Assembly (NCBI RefSeq): GCF_000485595.1
Contig: NW_014577539.1
Location: forward strand, 141,710-178,108
DNA: 36,399 bases
Source of the DNA: Priapulus caudatus
Taxonomy: Eukaryota; Priapulida; Priapulimorpha; Priapulimorphida; Priapulidae
Direction: 5' to 3'
Below are positions 14,136 to 27,240 of this stretch, in pieces. Positions within the stretch are counted from its first letter, which is position 1, and each line of letters starts with the position of its first letter. Below the pieces are notes generated by a model. That model saw nothing but the letters and a program-made list of their open reading frames with translations. It was not told the DNA's origin and searched no databases. The position numbers and the translations under genes were made by a program.

Positions 14136-15569
14136 GATATCGCGCTCGCCCGTCGCGTTCTAACAGCCTCGTAGACGGAAAACGAAATTACGATAGCGTG
14201 TATATGACGGGCGTAAACCATAATTCCACTCTAATTCTATTATACCGAGATGAAGTAGGCCAGCGTAGCGTTGAATTAACATAGTGTTTGCGTAATTAAT
14301 GTTTACGAAATTTACGCAAAGGATTTACGGCATGTTTTCGAGATATGAAAAGCAATATTCTAGACGTGAATGTCTTTCACTTTATGTGTTTGTTTAATAG
14401 CTATTTCGTGTGTAACTTCCTGTTTTCTCATATATACTTTCGCCTAGGCAGTCGTTGGTTGTTCCGCATTTCAATTTCCATGTTCCTTGCATTTTCCCAG
14501 CTATCCGATTGAAGCGCAATTCAATAGTGGCTATATAAAAAACGTTTGCGTCCGATAGTACTGGAAGCTTAACGCGAGTATTAATTAATAATTCCTATAA
14601 GACAGATGGAACATCGTCGATATATTAATATATATATATATATATATAATATATATATGAACTATCATGATTGCTTCATCATTCCTATCGACAGTGTAGA
14701 TACACTTGATTTAATAAGCGATTTATAGTGGATAGTGGAAAGACGCCCTGCGTTTACTTAACTGTTAGAGTAAGTAACGGCCAATGCGCAAATCAAGTGG
14801 CGACATCGCAACATTTTCACGTAAACGCATGATGTCCTGCTAAAGGGTGTCCAAATTTGCCCAATAGTGTGTCTATACCGCTCAAATGTTCGCTGTTTAC
14901 TCACGTAATTGAACGAAAAAGTGTCGCCATCTTCCTTATAAAGTTGTGTTAAAAACTGCTGCATTCACCGCAAACGTTAACTATGTGTGTTAAATTAGGC
15001 GATAGGCAATGTGTAAATGACTGACAGTATCGATAAACCCAGACATGACCAGCTAATTAGTATGATTACACGCAGGAGCTGCGATAATGGAGATCTCTAT
15101 TAACCACTCTGATCTACAACATATATTCTCATTCCACGTGTAGATTGGATTTTAAGTTAGAATATATCACTTCTATGCTTAATGAGGGCTGCGATTGCAA
15201 TGTGTCACCATGAATATTAGGCTACTAATGCAAAGAAAGAGCAACTACATCGCGTTGACTGAGTGCTTAAAACGAGAGCACTGATCTGTTAGCTGGAATG
15301 GACCTAATTCCTTGAAAGTGTATCATAACAAAATAGAATTGATACCGTGTGTCTCAAATCCAGTTATAGAAATCTTCACTCCATTGTCGGAAAAATTAGC
15401 ATTATAAAGTAATAAATATAGCATCTTCATTACGGTGCTATATCTGCCATTATTCCGTTGGTATTAGCTCAGTGTCATGTGCATAATCTAATCAAAGCAC
15501 ATATAGGTATACATATATATACTATATACATATCTCTATATGCTATTATGACTTATATATATTATATAT

Positions 15570-15605
<36 letters not shown>

Positions 15606-17730
15606 ACACTACGAATATCATCTGCGAGCGTGTGCGTTAGCGCGAAGGATACCGAATCTCGATTATAAGTGTTTGCAAGAATACAGTGCATGAGCATGCA
15701 TGCATGCATAAACCACATTGTTATCGAAATCAAATATTGGGCCTAACAAACGTGATATGAGGACAAGGCGGCCTATAATGGCGTTTCTCGGTTGGCGTTT
15801 TTCGCACATAGTCACCTAGAGCATGAAAAGTTGAAGATCTAATTTTTCGTAATTCCACTTAATAATTTCGTGTTTTTTTCGCCCGTTTTTTCGAGTTTAA
15901 CATGTTTCTGGTATCGGTAAGTCGTGGCGTCCGTCGCCGTCAGTGCAAGACTATTAACGACAAATAGTATAAGCAAATACTATTCGTTGAACCTGCTGGC
16001 TATAATGAATACTATCAATACAGTAAAATATCTGAAGCGGTGGCGACTGATTGCATGCGATTTCACAGCTGATTGTTTTCTTTAAATCGCAATTACTACC
16101 GCGCGATCTTACACAGCCGGTGTGAATTATTTGCCTTAAATTTATCAGATATTTCCCTAACGTTCCTTCTGCTAGGCCAAGTCATTTTGTTAAGACGTAC
16201 GCATCTTGTAAGAAGATGCGTGAAGTCATAATAAAATAAAATAAGCCAGGTTAACACGCTAAATAGTGCAAAACTTGAACTTATCTTGAAAAGCACAATA
16301 CAATGAGGGTCAAATATTCTCTGGCACGAACACCATAGGAAACGATTTTGAAAATTCACAACTGTTATATTCGTCCAAGTAGCTTTGATGAAGTACTTAG
16401 TTTCTAACAGGGCATGTCAGTCTTGCGCGTTACTGCATCTCTTGTGATTACACATCGTGAGTGACAGAGTGTTCATGCTAAAGAAATCGCAATTGAAATG
16501 TATCCTAGTCATGTTTGTCAAGGTTACACTACTGGTTGCTGACATAACAAATTTGTTCGAAATGTAGCGTGCGTATGTTGCTCCCTTTCCCATTTAACAT
16601 TGAAATCAAAACATATGATTTATTTGTCGTCAAATTACCGCAAACCTTGAATACTATCGCGACATCTATTCCTGACCATTAAGTATATCACTGTTACATG
16701 ACAGAACACGTGTATCAAGAGATGACGAAACACGAGTCATGCGAAACCGGACATTACTAAATAAAAAACTACGCTTGGAACTTTAAGTTGTTGGTTCAAA
16801 AAAAAATTGAAAATTTGACGGAAAGTATTTCGGGCTCGCAGGCTTTAATATTAAAATCACCAGGGCAAAATGAATGAGAACACACAAAAACACCTGATAT
16901 GGGGCAGTGAAAGCTGAGAACAAAGTCAGTACCTACTCTGTATAGTATTGAAAAATCCTAATTACTGTGGAAATCTACTATTGGAAAATGCGGCACGGAG
17001 CCTAATTCGTATCGTGAAGCGTCGCTGTTAGGCGATGTCCGTAATGCTAGTGACTGTCCCCAACTTATCATTTCTCAGTAAACTGAGAGAGCTAGGCAAA
17101 ACGAAGTTGTACGTGATCCTTGCTCAAGACTGTGATTCAATAAAGGATGATATCAACACCAGGCTGCATGGTAATAATGGCAAAGCGAATAACATCACAT
17201 CAAAAGCTTTGAATTATCAATCGGAACTCTCGTTGAACCAAATGGATCTAATCTATCTCGTATGGTTCGGATGATATGATACTAATGCGTTTTATCTGAA
17301 CAGTCTGGTATAATTCCACCAGGCGGTATATGTCGTCAAATACTAAGACGCATGTGGGCAAGACCACATACTCGTACATAATAGCTTTCCTTCGTGTGCG
17401 TTTAGTAATCTTATGAGTCCGCAGTTGTAACTCGCAAAAACATTATGTCAAAGAGAAAGGCGCTCACGCATAGCTCTTTAGGAGATAGAATTTTTAGCAA
17501 CTTGAATATGAATACATTTTACATAGGTCATCAGGCATATGGTACGCTTATTATTGCTATTCTACGCAGGATATAACCGCCCTGTTAATCCAACAAGATA
17601 ATAATTATTTACAGAAATATAATATACCAGCTGTTTGATAGTATTTGGTAGTCACAACAAACAAACAAATCGTGATCCTTGAGTAACAGCCATGGGATAT
17701 ACTGGGATTAGATCAGATAGATCAAAAGGT
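14136..17730. other. Duplicated spacer (copy of 319-3790)
   Basis: It aligns collinearly with 319-3790, including the TA tract, palindrome, TGCA run and pre-promoter region. Single-base insertions and deletions occur throughout. Between the Cys-rich exon and the trypsin start the copy is about 120 bp longer than the original. No gene of its own is visible. Confidence 0.8.
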
Positions 17731-17731
17731 G

Positions 17732-17738
17732 TATATAA
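17732..17738 (+). promoter_or_regulatory. TATA box of trypsin copy A2
   Basis: TATATAA in the same context as genes A and B, 58 bp before the position of the lost start codon. Confidence 0.65.
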
Positions 17739-17789
17739 GCTTCGTAACAAGACAGTGTAGCCACTTGAGTTAGAGTGCATCAAACCACC

Positions 17790-19651
17790 ACGAAGCTTCT
17801 AGTTCTGGCTAAGCGCCGTCGTCTTGCGCCGCCAGCGCCCACTACCGAGGTGGCAACGAACTTCCCGAAGGTATGTCTTTCGCGAAGGTTTGAGGCTCAA
17901 CTAAACTCATGAGCTTACATTGCTAAACTGATTCTGTGTCACATTTAGTTCTCTAGGCGTTTGCTTAATTGCATGATATTATGAGGCAGAGTCTAGGATC
18001 AGAGTGTTAGCTTGTGCGATAATTAGGCGATATTGCAAATTAGCCGCGAAAAATCGTGGCTGGCGAATTTAGGGAGGAATAAATATAATTACATGAGTCA
18101 TGATACTAAACCGGACGGTTTTAAAGATTCCAATATAGCAATTGCGAGCTTTCTGTTTTTAGAATGGCTCCCCCGATACGAAGATTGTCGGCGGCGAAAA
18201 TGCGGCCATTACGCGAATACCACACCAAGGTACTACAGCCCAGTTTTTCTTGGCTATGGCCGCACAAAATGACTATAAGATACATACTTAAATTCAGTGG
18301 ATATACGTAAGCTATTCTATTTTGTTTCAAATGGCGTGTTGTCATACGATGTCGTACGGCTAAACTGAGCGCTCTAGTAGTTAATAATAGTCTCCTTTCT
18401 GATAAATGACAAGTATAGAAATATACATTCTAAAGATACCTATTAGTCTGATAATTTGAATCGTATCTTCAGGTGCTATGTACTTCTTTGGATCCTTTAG
18501 ATGTGGAGCTTCTATATTGGCCCACACACCATTCTGACTGACTGCTCACGTGCGTCGCATGGGGCGAGTGTTGTTTTATTGCATCTGTTCACGTTTTTGC
18601 ATTATACAGGCGCACGGTATATAGGGATGACACTAATTTATTTTTATTTAAAGTCAACCTATATGCATCATGAATGCAGTTTTTCGAATATATCGCTGAA
18701 TATTCTAGCGGTTTGTTCAATCTACAGCTATTATTCTAAACCATTGATATATAATATATATAATAGAGAGAGAGAAAGAGAGCGAGCGAGAGAGAGAGAG
18801 AGAGAGAAAGAGAGCAGGAGAGAGAGAGAGAGAGAGAGATGAATTTATTAACATAGCCCGTAAATCCGTGTATGGGTCCAACGACAAGTCTCGTATGTGT
18901 GCGATGGCCGTTCGTGTCATGCCGATTTTATTGATTGTTTGACACGATGAATTGCAGATTGGAAAACTACCCCAGTTCCTTCTATATCAAACATGGTGTC
19001 ACCGATATTAGAAACAATGGAAATACGCCAGGCGTAAGTAATGCACATACGCTGGTACCTGTCAGTGTAAATTATCTCGGCTGGCAGATGAACGGTGGAT
19101 TTGCGATCATAGTTTTGCCATGGTTATAATTCGGATGCAATCTTGCTCGTGAACAAAGGGTTGCTTCTGTGTGACGTGGGGCACGTTACTTCAGAACTTA
19201 ACATGAAAACCCACGACGAATGAGAGCTATTTCCCTCAGTAAAATATATACATGCAATAAGCAAACGTAATTTTTAATGTTTCCGTATATTATATCTGTC
19301 TAAATGCCTTTGTATTTTGTTCTGAAAACGGGGAGGCCGTACTTATGTAGGATTACTTATATAATACTATAAATAGGTGAGCAGCATTCACATGCACGGT
19401 TCGTACGCATTATAATGGTATGGATAACGACGTTCGCTACATGATTCTGAGTCGCACCATTGAATATACTGGAAAAGCAATGAAGTGAAGTTGGCCGGCT
19501 CCGGAAGCGGGGATTACGCTGGAACGGACGCCTATGGGTTTCATGGCTGGGGGTTAGCAACCAAGAAGGTAACGTACTCGCAGGATACGCACCACTCTAA
19601 TTAAACGGTTTAACATGTTATGGTCATGCAGTCACCGTACCAGAAAAAAAC

Positions 19652-19705
<54 letters not shown>

Positions 19706-20431
19706 TATATACATACGTTCATACGCAAGGGATCACACGTACTGTGCACACACGCTGGCGCACCAATAAACGTAAGCACGCACGCACGCACGCACGCATG
19801 CATGCGGCACGCAGCGGCACCGCACTGCAGCATCCAGATTGCCTCTTTGCTAGCACCCGCATTATTCTTGTTCAACATGAAATTGATGGACTAATTCGTT
19901 CTATTTGTAAGAGGTGGAATTATATCCAACATCCTCCAGGTCTGTGCACGTACCCGTGATCAACTAAACTGAAGAGTGCAAGAGACGACGGATCATCTTC
20001 TATTACCTAATGACAATCGCTGCTGTGCGGGATACGCCACAAGGTGGTAAAGAACGCTGCCGGTACATCTTCTCAAATAAATGTTAGCAGGATATAAAAT
20101 ATAGGTTTTGTTACGATGGCTATTAGTGTGATATGTGCTGTAATGTGTAAAGTGTGCTGTGTTTTTTATTCGCATTTTCGTGTGTTGCATATTTTTTTTT
20201 CCCGTGTTTGTTGCAATGAATTCTTAGTCGACGTTACCATATATGTTGTTTTGGATTTCATTCTTCAGGGTGACTCCGGCGGACCAATGATTGCAAGAAC
20301 GGAGGGAGCAGATTGGGTGGTTCTCGTTGGGCTATGGCTGTGCGCCGTCCGCAGCTACGGCTGGTGTTTCTACGCTCGACGTCTCTACCTTGCTAGTTGA
20401 CAATGGATCCTCATGCCTGCATATGAAGTAG
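17790..20431 (+). pseudogene. Trypsin copy A2: all seven exons present, frame broken by indels
   Basis: Approximate exons: 17790-17870, 18165-18229, 18473-18563, 18958-19033, 19377-19568, 19914-20062, 20269-20431. The start codon reads ACG. Small indels break exons 1-3 and 5-7, and TAAHC is disrupted. Exon 4 has exactly the length of gene A (76 nt), is in frame and differs by substitutions only, so A2 is a true paralogue and not simply a re-read of A. Its 3' UTR keeps AATAAA at 20652-20657. The indels hit introns and spacer equally, which points to poor consensus quality; the real locus may be intact. If it is, it would be a secreted trypsin like A. Confidence 0.75.
18764..18839. repeat. (GA)n microsatellite in intron 3 of A2
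   Basis: AGAG-rich tract absent from intron 3 of gene A but present at the equivalent place in C (24108-24221) and as a stub before D (31083-31095). It marks A2, C and D as sharing an intron 3 form. Confidence 0.9.
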
Positions 20432-21525
20432 AATGACTAAACAGAAGCCAATGGACAAGACACGAATATGAATTTACAATATCACGTTATTCATTAGAAC
20501 GACATTCAATGCACGTTTTGGTGTACCTACAGTCTATATTTCGTCCAGCTGATGTAATGATTTGACTGGCCCATCTGTGATGTAGTAGTTCGCGAGTTCG
20601 TTGGAAAAGTTACACAATGCTCAAAAAAATATTGATGTGATTGGATTAATTAATAAAGTGATCGTGCAAAATTACAGCGAGTTGTTCTGATATACGCTCT
20701 TATGCGGCGAGAAATAGCGTCGAATCTCCGAAAAATCCGCAATATCCGGATCATCGAAACACGGTATGAACTAACCCGGCGCTTAGCATTAGGTGTTCAA
20801 CACACACCGAGTCTATTATCGCAAGAATTCACTCACGTATATATGTTATCGCTGCGATGTTGTCGTGATGTACATGATAAATATGACGGTTGCGTGATCG
20901 CAATCAGGAACAATTCAGATAATGACGAGGAAAAGACAAGAAATTATTAACAGCTCATCCGCCTGACATGACATAATTGAAATTTCTAAAACACAAACTA
21001 TACACTATTCGCTTTAATATGTCGGGCTAGATTTTGTCACGTATTCTGTCTATTATTTCCTCGGTGCGATGCTTAGAGAAGCATAAACGGAACTGCCGTT
21101 GTAAGTTTAGCCAATTCGCATGCTTATGCATAGACACGTTTACCACGGCCGCATGTCGTCGGTAACGCGATCGGCTAGTTCACAAATAGACGTCAAAGAT
21201 TGCGTTGATATATATACGACTTTGTGCCGCCCATTTTAGCGTAATCTTCAAAACTTTAACTATCTAATATTCATTCGGATGCCACATTTTGTTCTTATTA
21301 ACTTCTGTTCTGGAGAGGCGGTCAGAACCTCGACTTGTGTGGCCTTTAACACCCGAAGCCGATTTAAACATACTTAAACGTAGGAATATGTATCAGACCA
21401 AGAACTATTAACTTGTCAGTTTAATATATAACCTATCGATCGTAATTTCAAAAATGAAAGCAACGTCACCTGTAATACGAAGTCACGATGCATGAATGAG
21501 ATAGATAGGAAAGAGATAGGATCGA
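20432..21525 (+). other. 3' flank of A2
   Basis: Noisy copy of 6206-7183; poly(A) signal at 20652-20657. No additional gene is supportable. Confidence 0.65.
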
Positions 21526-22450
21526 ATGGAAGAACGGACGGACCGGACGGATGGACGACGGACGGACGGATTGGAGCGGACGGGAGCGGACCGGACGGAC
21601 AGCGATGGATGGACGGATAAATGGATAGATGGGATGGATGGATGGAATAGATGGATGGATAGAATGATGGATGGATGGATGGTGGATGGATGGATGGCAT
21701 GGATGGATGGATGGATGGATGGATGGATGGATGGATGGATGGATGGATGGTGGATGGGATGGATGGATGGATCTGGATGGATATGAACGGACGGACGGAT
21801 CGAGACGGACGGACGCGAACGGCACGGACGGGTACGGGACGGATGGGATGGACGATAAATGAAGATGGATGATGATGGCATGGATGCGTGGCATGGATGG
21901 ATAGATGGATGGGATGGGATTGGTGGATGGATGGACTGGCATGGATAGGATGGATGGATGGATTGGATGGATGATGGATGGATGGATGGATGGATATGCC
22001 GATGAACGGACGGACGACGGACGGACGGACGTCGGACGGAGCGGACGGACGGACACGGACGGACGGACGGAGCGGACGAACGGGCGGACCGGACGGACGG
22101 ACGGACGGACGGAGCGAATCGGACGGACGACGAGAACGGGACGGACCGGACGGACGCGACGGACGGGACGACGACGGACGGACGGACGGACGGACGGACG
22201 GACGGATGGATGGATGGATGATTGGATGGATGGATGGATGATAATGATGGATGGATGGATGGATGGATGGATGGATGGATGGATTGGGATGGTTGGATGG
22301 ATGGATTGGATGGCATGGATGGATGGATGGATGGATGGAATGGTGATGGATGGATGGATGGGGATGAATAATTGATTGTATGATGGAGGAATGGATCGAT
22401 GGTTGACTGGAATGTAATGTATGGATGGATGGATTGGATGAAATTGGCAA
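21526..22450. repeat. Long GGAC/GGAT array with alternating blocks
   Basis: About 0.9 kb of tetranucleotide repeat. Blocks dominated by GGAC (21530-21610, 21785-21845, 22005-22205) alternate with blocks dominated by GGAT (21615-21780, 21850-22000, 22206-22440). Because the unit length is not a multiple of three, several frames on both strands stay open for hundreds of codons; these are not genes. Confidence 0.95.
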
Positions 22451-22610
22451 CTAACTTCATTGTTATATCATTTTCATACTTCATATCATTTCACATGGAT
22501 AACCTATGTGCGTTCACAATACTGATTAATACTGGCATAATATATACCACTGAATATTTTATTTTCAGTCGTCATTTTTTTAATCTAGATCAATCTTATT
22601 AAATTTGCAG

Positions 22611-22955
22611 GCGCCACAATAAGAGTTTTAGGAAGTCCACCATACGCCAGCAGCACACAAGCTGTAATACGATTACATTTATTTTCGACGCTGATGGTGG
22701 CTTGCAACCATGATTATTTGTTATTATTGGTTGTGTGTCTGGTGATTTGGCATGCACGTACGAATAAACTCTATCGACAGCATAATTCTTATGAGCAGAA
22801 TGATATTCGCAATAGCTGGTACATATTCAAAAAACAGGTATGCTGAGTTTTGTTTATAATTTAGTGTCAATTAGCCGCACGGAAGCATTTTCACAACTCT
22901 ATGCACTTATTTTTCATCACAGGTGTGTAGCCCTTTACATATTTCAACAAAATAA
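22611..22955 (+). CDS. Possible last two exons of an unrecognised membrane-protein gene (partial)
   Basis: A pyrimidine-rich acceptor (AAATTTGCAG) ends at 22610. The frame then stays open for 75 codons to a donor CAG|GTATGC at 22838. Splicing over an 85-nt intron to the acceptor TCATCACAG (ending 22922) continues in phase for ten codons to TAA at 22953-22955. The predicted stretch includes a hydrophobic core (LLLLVVCLVIW, about residues 36-46 of the exon), then a basic-polar tail (HARTNKLYRQ), as in a single membrane segment with a cytoplasmic side. I do not recognise the family. Without the splice the frame hits TGA three codons later. An open frame of this length can occur by chance, so this is tentative. 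Confidence 0.3.
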
Positions 22956-23389
22956 GTTTAGATTTATTTATTATCAAGGTTGGTGTGTTTATTACGTCTG
23001 AAGACCTGAGGAGAACCTAATGACCTGAGGAAGACCTAATTGAGCATGTAAACATCAAATTATTTAACGGATTATACGCCTACCATGCTACAACAACATA
23101 TAATGGTGTCCGGAGAATATGTTGGGTATCATTTACGATCGTCTAAATTAATCATGGGAATAATAGGTATTTTATATAATATACGCTATAATATAAATAA
23201 TATAATGGTATAATATAAATGGTAATATAAATATAAATATAATATAATATAAATATAATATAATATAATAATATAAAATAATATAAATAGTAAACTAGTA
23301 CAATTATGACATGGATGTTACGTGCTGTTAGAACCACAACGTGATTTCATATTTATATAATAATAATAATAATAATAATATACATATAT
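22956..23389. other. AT-rich non-coding sequence
   Basis: No gene seen. It contains an ATAATATAAAT-type repeat (about 23160-23300) and a short AAT run (about 23358-23380) before the GT mosaic. Confidence 0.7.
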
Positions 23390-23467
23390 ATGTGTGTGGG
23401 TGGTGTTATGTGTGTGTGTGTGTGTGTGTGGTGTGGTGGTGTTGTGTTGTGTGTGTGTGTGTGTTTG

Positions 23468-23514
<47 letters not shown>

Positions 23515-23644
23515 TGTGTGTTGGTTGTGTGTGTGTGTGTGTGTATTTGGTGTGTGTGTGTGCTGGCGTGCGTGCGTGCGTGCGTAGCGTGTGGGTGGGG
23601 GGGGGGGGTGCGTAACGTGGCGCGTGCTGTGTGTGTGTGGTGTG

Positions 23645-23675
<31 letters not shown>

Positions 23676-24013
23676 TGTGTGTGTGTGTGTGTTGTGTGTG
23701 TGTGTGTGTGTGTGTCGTGTGGGTGGGTGGCGTGGGTGTGTGTGTCAGTTGCTGTGTGCGTGTGCGTGTGCGTGTGCGTGTGCGTGTGCGTGGGCGTGCT
23801 GCTGTGTGCGTGTGCGTGTGTGGGCGTGTGCGTGTGCCGTGTGCTGCGCGGTGCTGTGCGCGGTCGGTGGCTGTGCGGCGCAGGCGGGTGTGTGGTGGCG
23901 CGCGCGTGTGTGTGTTGGTGGGGTGCGCGCTGTGGTGGCGCGCGCGAGCGTCGTGTGTGTGCGCTGAGCTGAGTGTGTGTGTGTGTGTGTGTGTGTGGTT
24001 GTTGTGTGTGTGT
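23390..24013. repeat. GT-rich low-complexity mosaic ending at an assembly gap
   Basis: GT runs with GCGT runs and an eleven-G homopolymer near 23600. It runs directly into the N block. Cys-Val open frames here are repeat translation only. Confidence 0.97.
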
Positions 24014-24038
24014 NNNNNNNNNNNNNNNNNNNNNNNNN
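24014..24038. other. Assembly gap of 25 Ns
   Basis: Exactly 25 Ns lie between the GT mosaic and sequence matching the middle of trypsin intron 3. Exons 1-3 of copy C would be expected immediately to the left. Confidence 0.99.
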
Positions 24039-24107
24039 CTACGGTCGCCTGATTCAAATATTATTTCTAAACCATTGAAATATATATTATATATATATAT
24101 ATATATA

Positions 24108-24221
24108 TAGAGAGCAGAGCAGAGAGAGAGAGAGAGCAGAGAGAAAGAAAGAGAGAGAGAGCGGAGAATAGGAGAAGCAGAGAAAGAGAGAGAAGAAGAG
24201 AGAGAGAGAGAGCAGAGATAG
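24108..24221. repeat. (GA)n microsatellite in intron 3 of copy C
   Basis: AGAG-rich tract following a TA run, matching the order in A2 intron 3. Confidence 0.9.
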
Positions 24222-24327
24222 ATGCAATTATAAACTAGTAAAATCGTGTATGGGCCAACGACAGTCTCTATCTCAGCTCTCATCGTGTCAGCCGGCATTT
24301 TATGATTGTTTGACCGATGAATTGCAG

Positions 24328-25892
24328 ATCTCGCGAAAACTAACGCCAGTTCCTTTCTCTATCAAAAATATGGTGTCACCGATATTACAAGTAATGGAAA
24401 TACGCAGGAGTAAGTAAGCACATACGCTGGTACCCAGTGTAAATTTATATCGCTGCAGATCGTCTGATTTCGCTTCCATAGTTGCATGGTTAAATCGCCG
24501 GGGGGGGGCGGCGGCGGCGGGGGGGGGGTTGCAATTTTCTGCTCTGAACAAAGGTGCTCTGTTAGTGAGCAGCACGTCTAACTTCGCACTTAACATAAAA
24601 ACCGACAAATGAGAGCTATTTTCCTCAGTAATATATAATGCCAATAGCAAAACGTTAATGTTTTTAATGTTCGTAAGTATTATATCCTATCCTAAATCCT
24701 TTGCTATTTTGATTTGAAAACGTGGCAGCCGTACTTATATAGGATTGCTTATATAACTTATATAAATAGGTGAGGCAAATTTACGTCCACGATCAGTACC
24801 TCCGGAATCAAGTGACAGTTTTGACGTCGTACATGATTCTGAGCTCACATTTCATATTGTCTGAAACCGCCAGTTCCCATAGGTTTGGCCAGGAACAAAC
24901 AGCGCGAGCGTTACGCCGGAGAAGACGCCATGGTTCTGGCATGGGGTTCCGTCAAAGGAAGGTAGCGTATAGCAAGAACGGCATCTTTCAGCAATGAAAG
25001 CCATAAGACATGCTATGTTTCATACAGTTCATGCCAGAGCAGTCAGCAGAAGAGCGTATTCAATCTGCATGTCGCAGAAAGAATGTGTTTAATAGAACTT
25101 ACAGTCATTTAAAAAGAGATGTGTCAATTAATTCAATGAAGGTTTGCGTTCATTAATTGCTTTTACAAAGAAGTAACCTTTAGACCAGACAAGAACACAC
25201 GTACGTACGACTCATACGCGAGCAGACACACGTACATCATACACGCTCTGCCCGCCACCATGCCACGTACGCCTTATATCCACGCACGCGCACGCACGCC
25301 ACATACACATTCGCTTTGCTACCACCACGCGTTCATACCTTGTTCAAGCAGTTGAAATTATGACTTCGTTCTAGTGTAGGTGAGGAATCCAAAACCCTCC
25401 AGGCTGTGCAAGATACCGTGATCACTAACGCACGTTGCGAACAACTCCAGTACGCGACTTCAGAATCAACAAATAAAATTAAAAAAAAATATGCTATTTC
25501 GACGACATGCTGTGTGCGCGGATACCCAAGAAGGTGGCAAAGACGCCTGCCAGTACAATCTTCTCATGAATCTTAGCAGGATATTAAAATATAGTTTTGT
25601 TACGATAACTATTAGTGTGATATGTGCGTAATTGTTTTTTATTCGGCATTTTGGTGTTGCATATATTTTTCCCTGCTCGTTGCAATGTAATCTTTAGGGC
25701 GACGTTACTCATACGTGTTTTGGATTCATTCTTCAGGGTGACTGCGCGGCGGACCAATGATTTCAAGAACGGAGGCAGCAGATTGGTGTGGTTTCTTGGG
25801 CACGGGCTTGCGCGTCCAGGCGCACGCGTGGCTGTTTACGCTCGAGTCTCTACATTTCTATGAACTGGATCACATACAGGCATATGAAGTAG
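24328..25892 (+). pseudogene. Trypsin copy C: exons 4-7 only, frame broken
   Basis: Approximate exons: 24328-24409, 24770-24961, 25380-25553, 25737-25892. It is closest to D, sharing AGAAGACGCCATGG and related words in exon 5. Indels break every exon. Exon 6 also has an A-rich insertion of about 30 bp (around 25462-25490), and the donor after it lacks one G of the D sequence. Intron 4 contains an odd G/GGC run (24498-24528) replacing normal sequence. Exons 1-3 are absent; the gap at 24014-24038 lies in intron 3. This is either a decayed paralogue or an error-rich read of D or a close relative. Confidence 0.7.
24498..24528. repeat. G-homopolymer/GGC run within intron 4 of copy C
   Basis: Two runs of nine or ten Gs flank GCGGCGGCGG. 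The matching place in A, A2 and D is ordinary mixed sequence, so this looks like a sequencing or consensus artefact. Confidence 0.8.
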
Positions 25893-26889
25893 AATGACTA
25901 AACGAGAGCCAATTGACAAGGACACGTAATATCATACAATATCACTCTCATTGTAATCAGACACTTCAATCACGTTGGATACTACATCTATTTCTTCAGC
26001 CTCCTATAAATAATTTGGATTGCATCTATGATGTGCTGAGATTCGCAGTCGTATGAAAGTTACAAATGTCTAAATAATTGATGTGCATTGCATGGTAATA
26101 AATAAAAAGTGATGCGGCTGCTCACCAGAGTACACGCGCCTTGTCTGATATATAAGCCTCTCTAGTCGGCGAAAACACTCGAATTAAAATCGGTCATCGT
26201 AGAATATGATAATTAAGCGAGCAATGTATCGTCAAAACGAATTTATCATGCATAAATTCACACGTAATATTTACGCTGATCGATTTTGCTTCGCTGATTA
26301 CATGATTAATAATGACTTCGTGCATTCCGCAATCGAACACTTCAGAATGACGAAGAAAGAACAAATTATTAACAGCTTGCCAGCGCTGACATGACAATCA
26401 ATTGCAAATTCCTTAAACACAAACTATACACTATTCGCCTTAAATGTTCGGCCTAGTTTTGGTCACGTATTTGGTCGATTATTCTCTCTGTGCGTATGCT
26501 TAGCAGAGATAACGATGCGCGTTACGTTTACCATTCGGCAGCTTTGCATAGACACGTTCCACGCAATATAAAAATACACAAATAATAATAATAAAAGACG
26601 TCAAACATTGCTTTGATAGATACGACTTTGTGCCATTTTAGCGTAATCTTCAAAACTTTAACTATCTAATATTCATCGTGCCTACATTTTGTTCTTATTA
26701 AACTTCCTGTCTCCACCGTCTAACACGATTCTCTGACCTTCCGGGCGGAGGGGTCAGAAACCTCGCTTGTGTGGCTCTCTAACACCCGAACCGCATGTAC
26801 GATACTTAAAACGTAGGAAATATGTATCAACAAGAACTATTAACTTGTCAGTTTAAAATATGCTATCGATCTAATTTCAAAAATACAAT

Positions 26890-27240
26890 GATGCATGCAT
26901 GGCAAAATACGGACGGTACGGACGCGTGGACGGATGGACGGACGGACGGAATGACGGACGACGACGGACGGGACTGACGACGACGCGACGACGGATACGG
27001 ACGGACGGCACGGACGGATGCGATGCATGGCATGGATGGATGGATGGATGATGGATGATGTATGGAATGGATGGATGGATGGCATGATGGATGATGGATG
27101 GAGGGAGGATGATGATGATGGATGGATGGATGGATGTGGGCCGCGGGGGGGTGGGGCATGATAGATGGACTGTGATGGATGGGGATAGATGGATGGGATG
27201 AATGATTGATGGATGATGGAAGGATGGATCGTATGGTGAC
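26890..27240. repeat. GGAC/GGAT array of unit C
   Basis: GGAC-rich on the left, GGAT-rich on the right, same position as the arrays after A and A2. The identical copy is at 33683-34033. Confidence 0.93.

Noticed and set aside
21416-22484. Open frames of over 300 codons rich in Ile-His-Pro-Ser or Met-Asp-Gly-Trp
   Set aside because: A four-base repeat without stops stays open in several frames on both strands; there is no start context, splice evidence or domain.
23318-24298. 326-codon minus-strand open frame through the GT mosaic
   Set aside because: Repeat translation that even crosses the N block.
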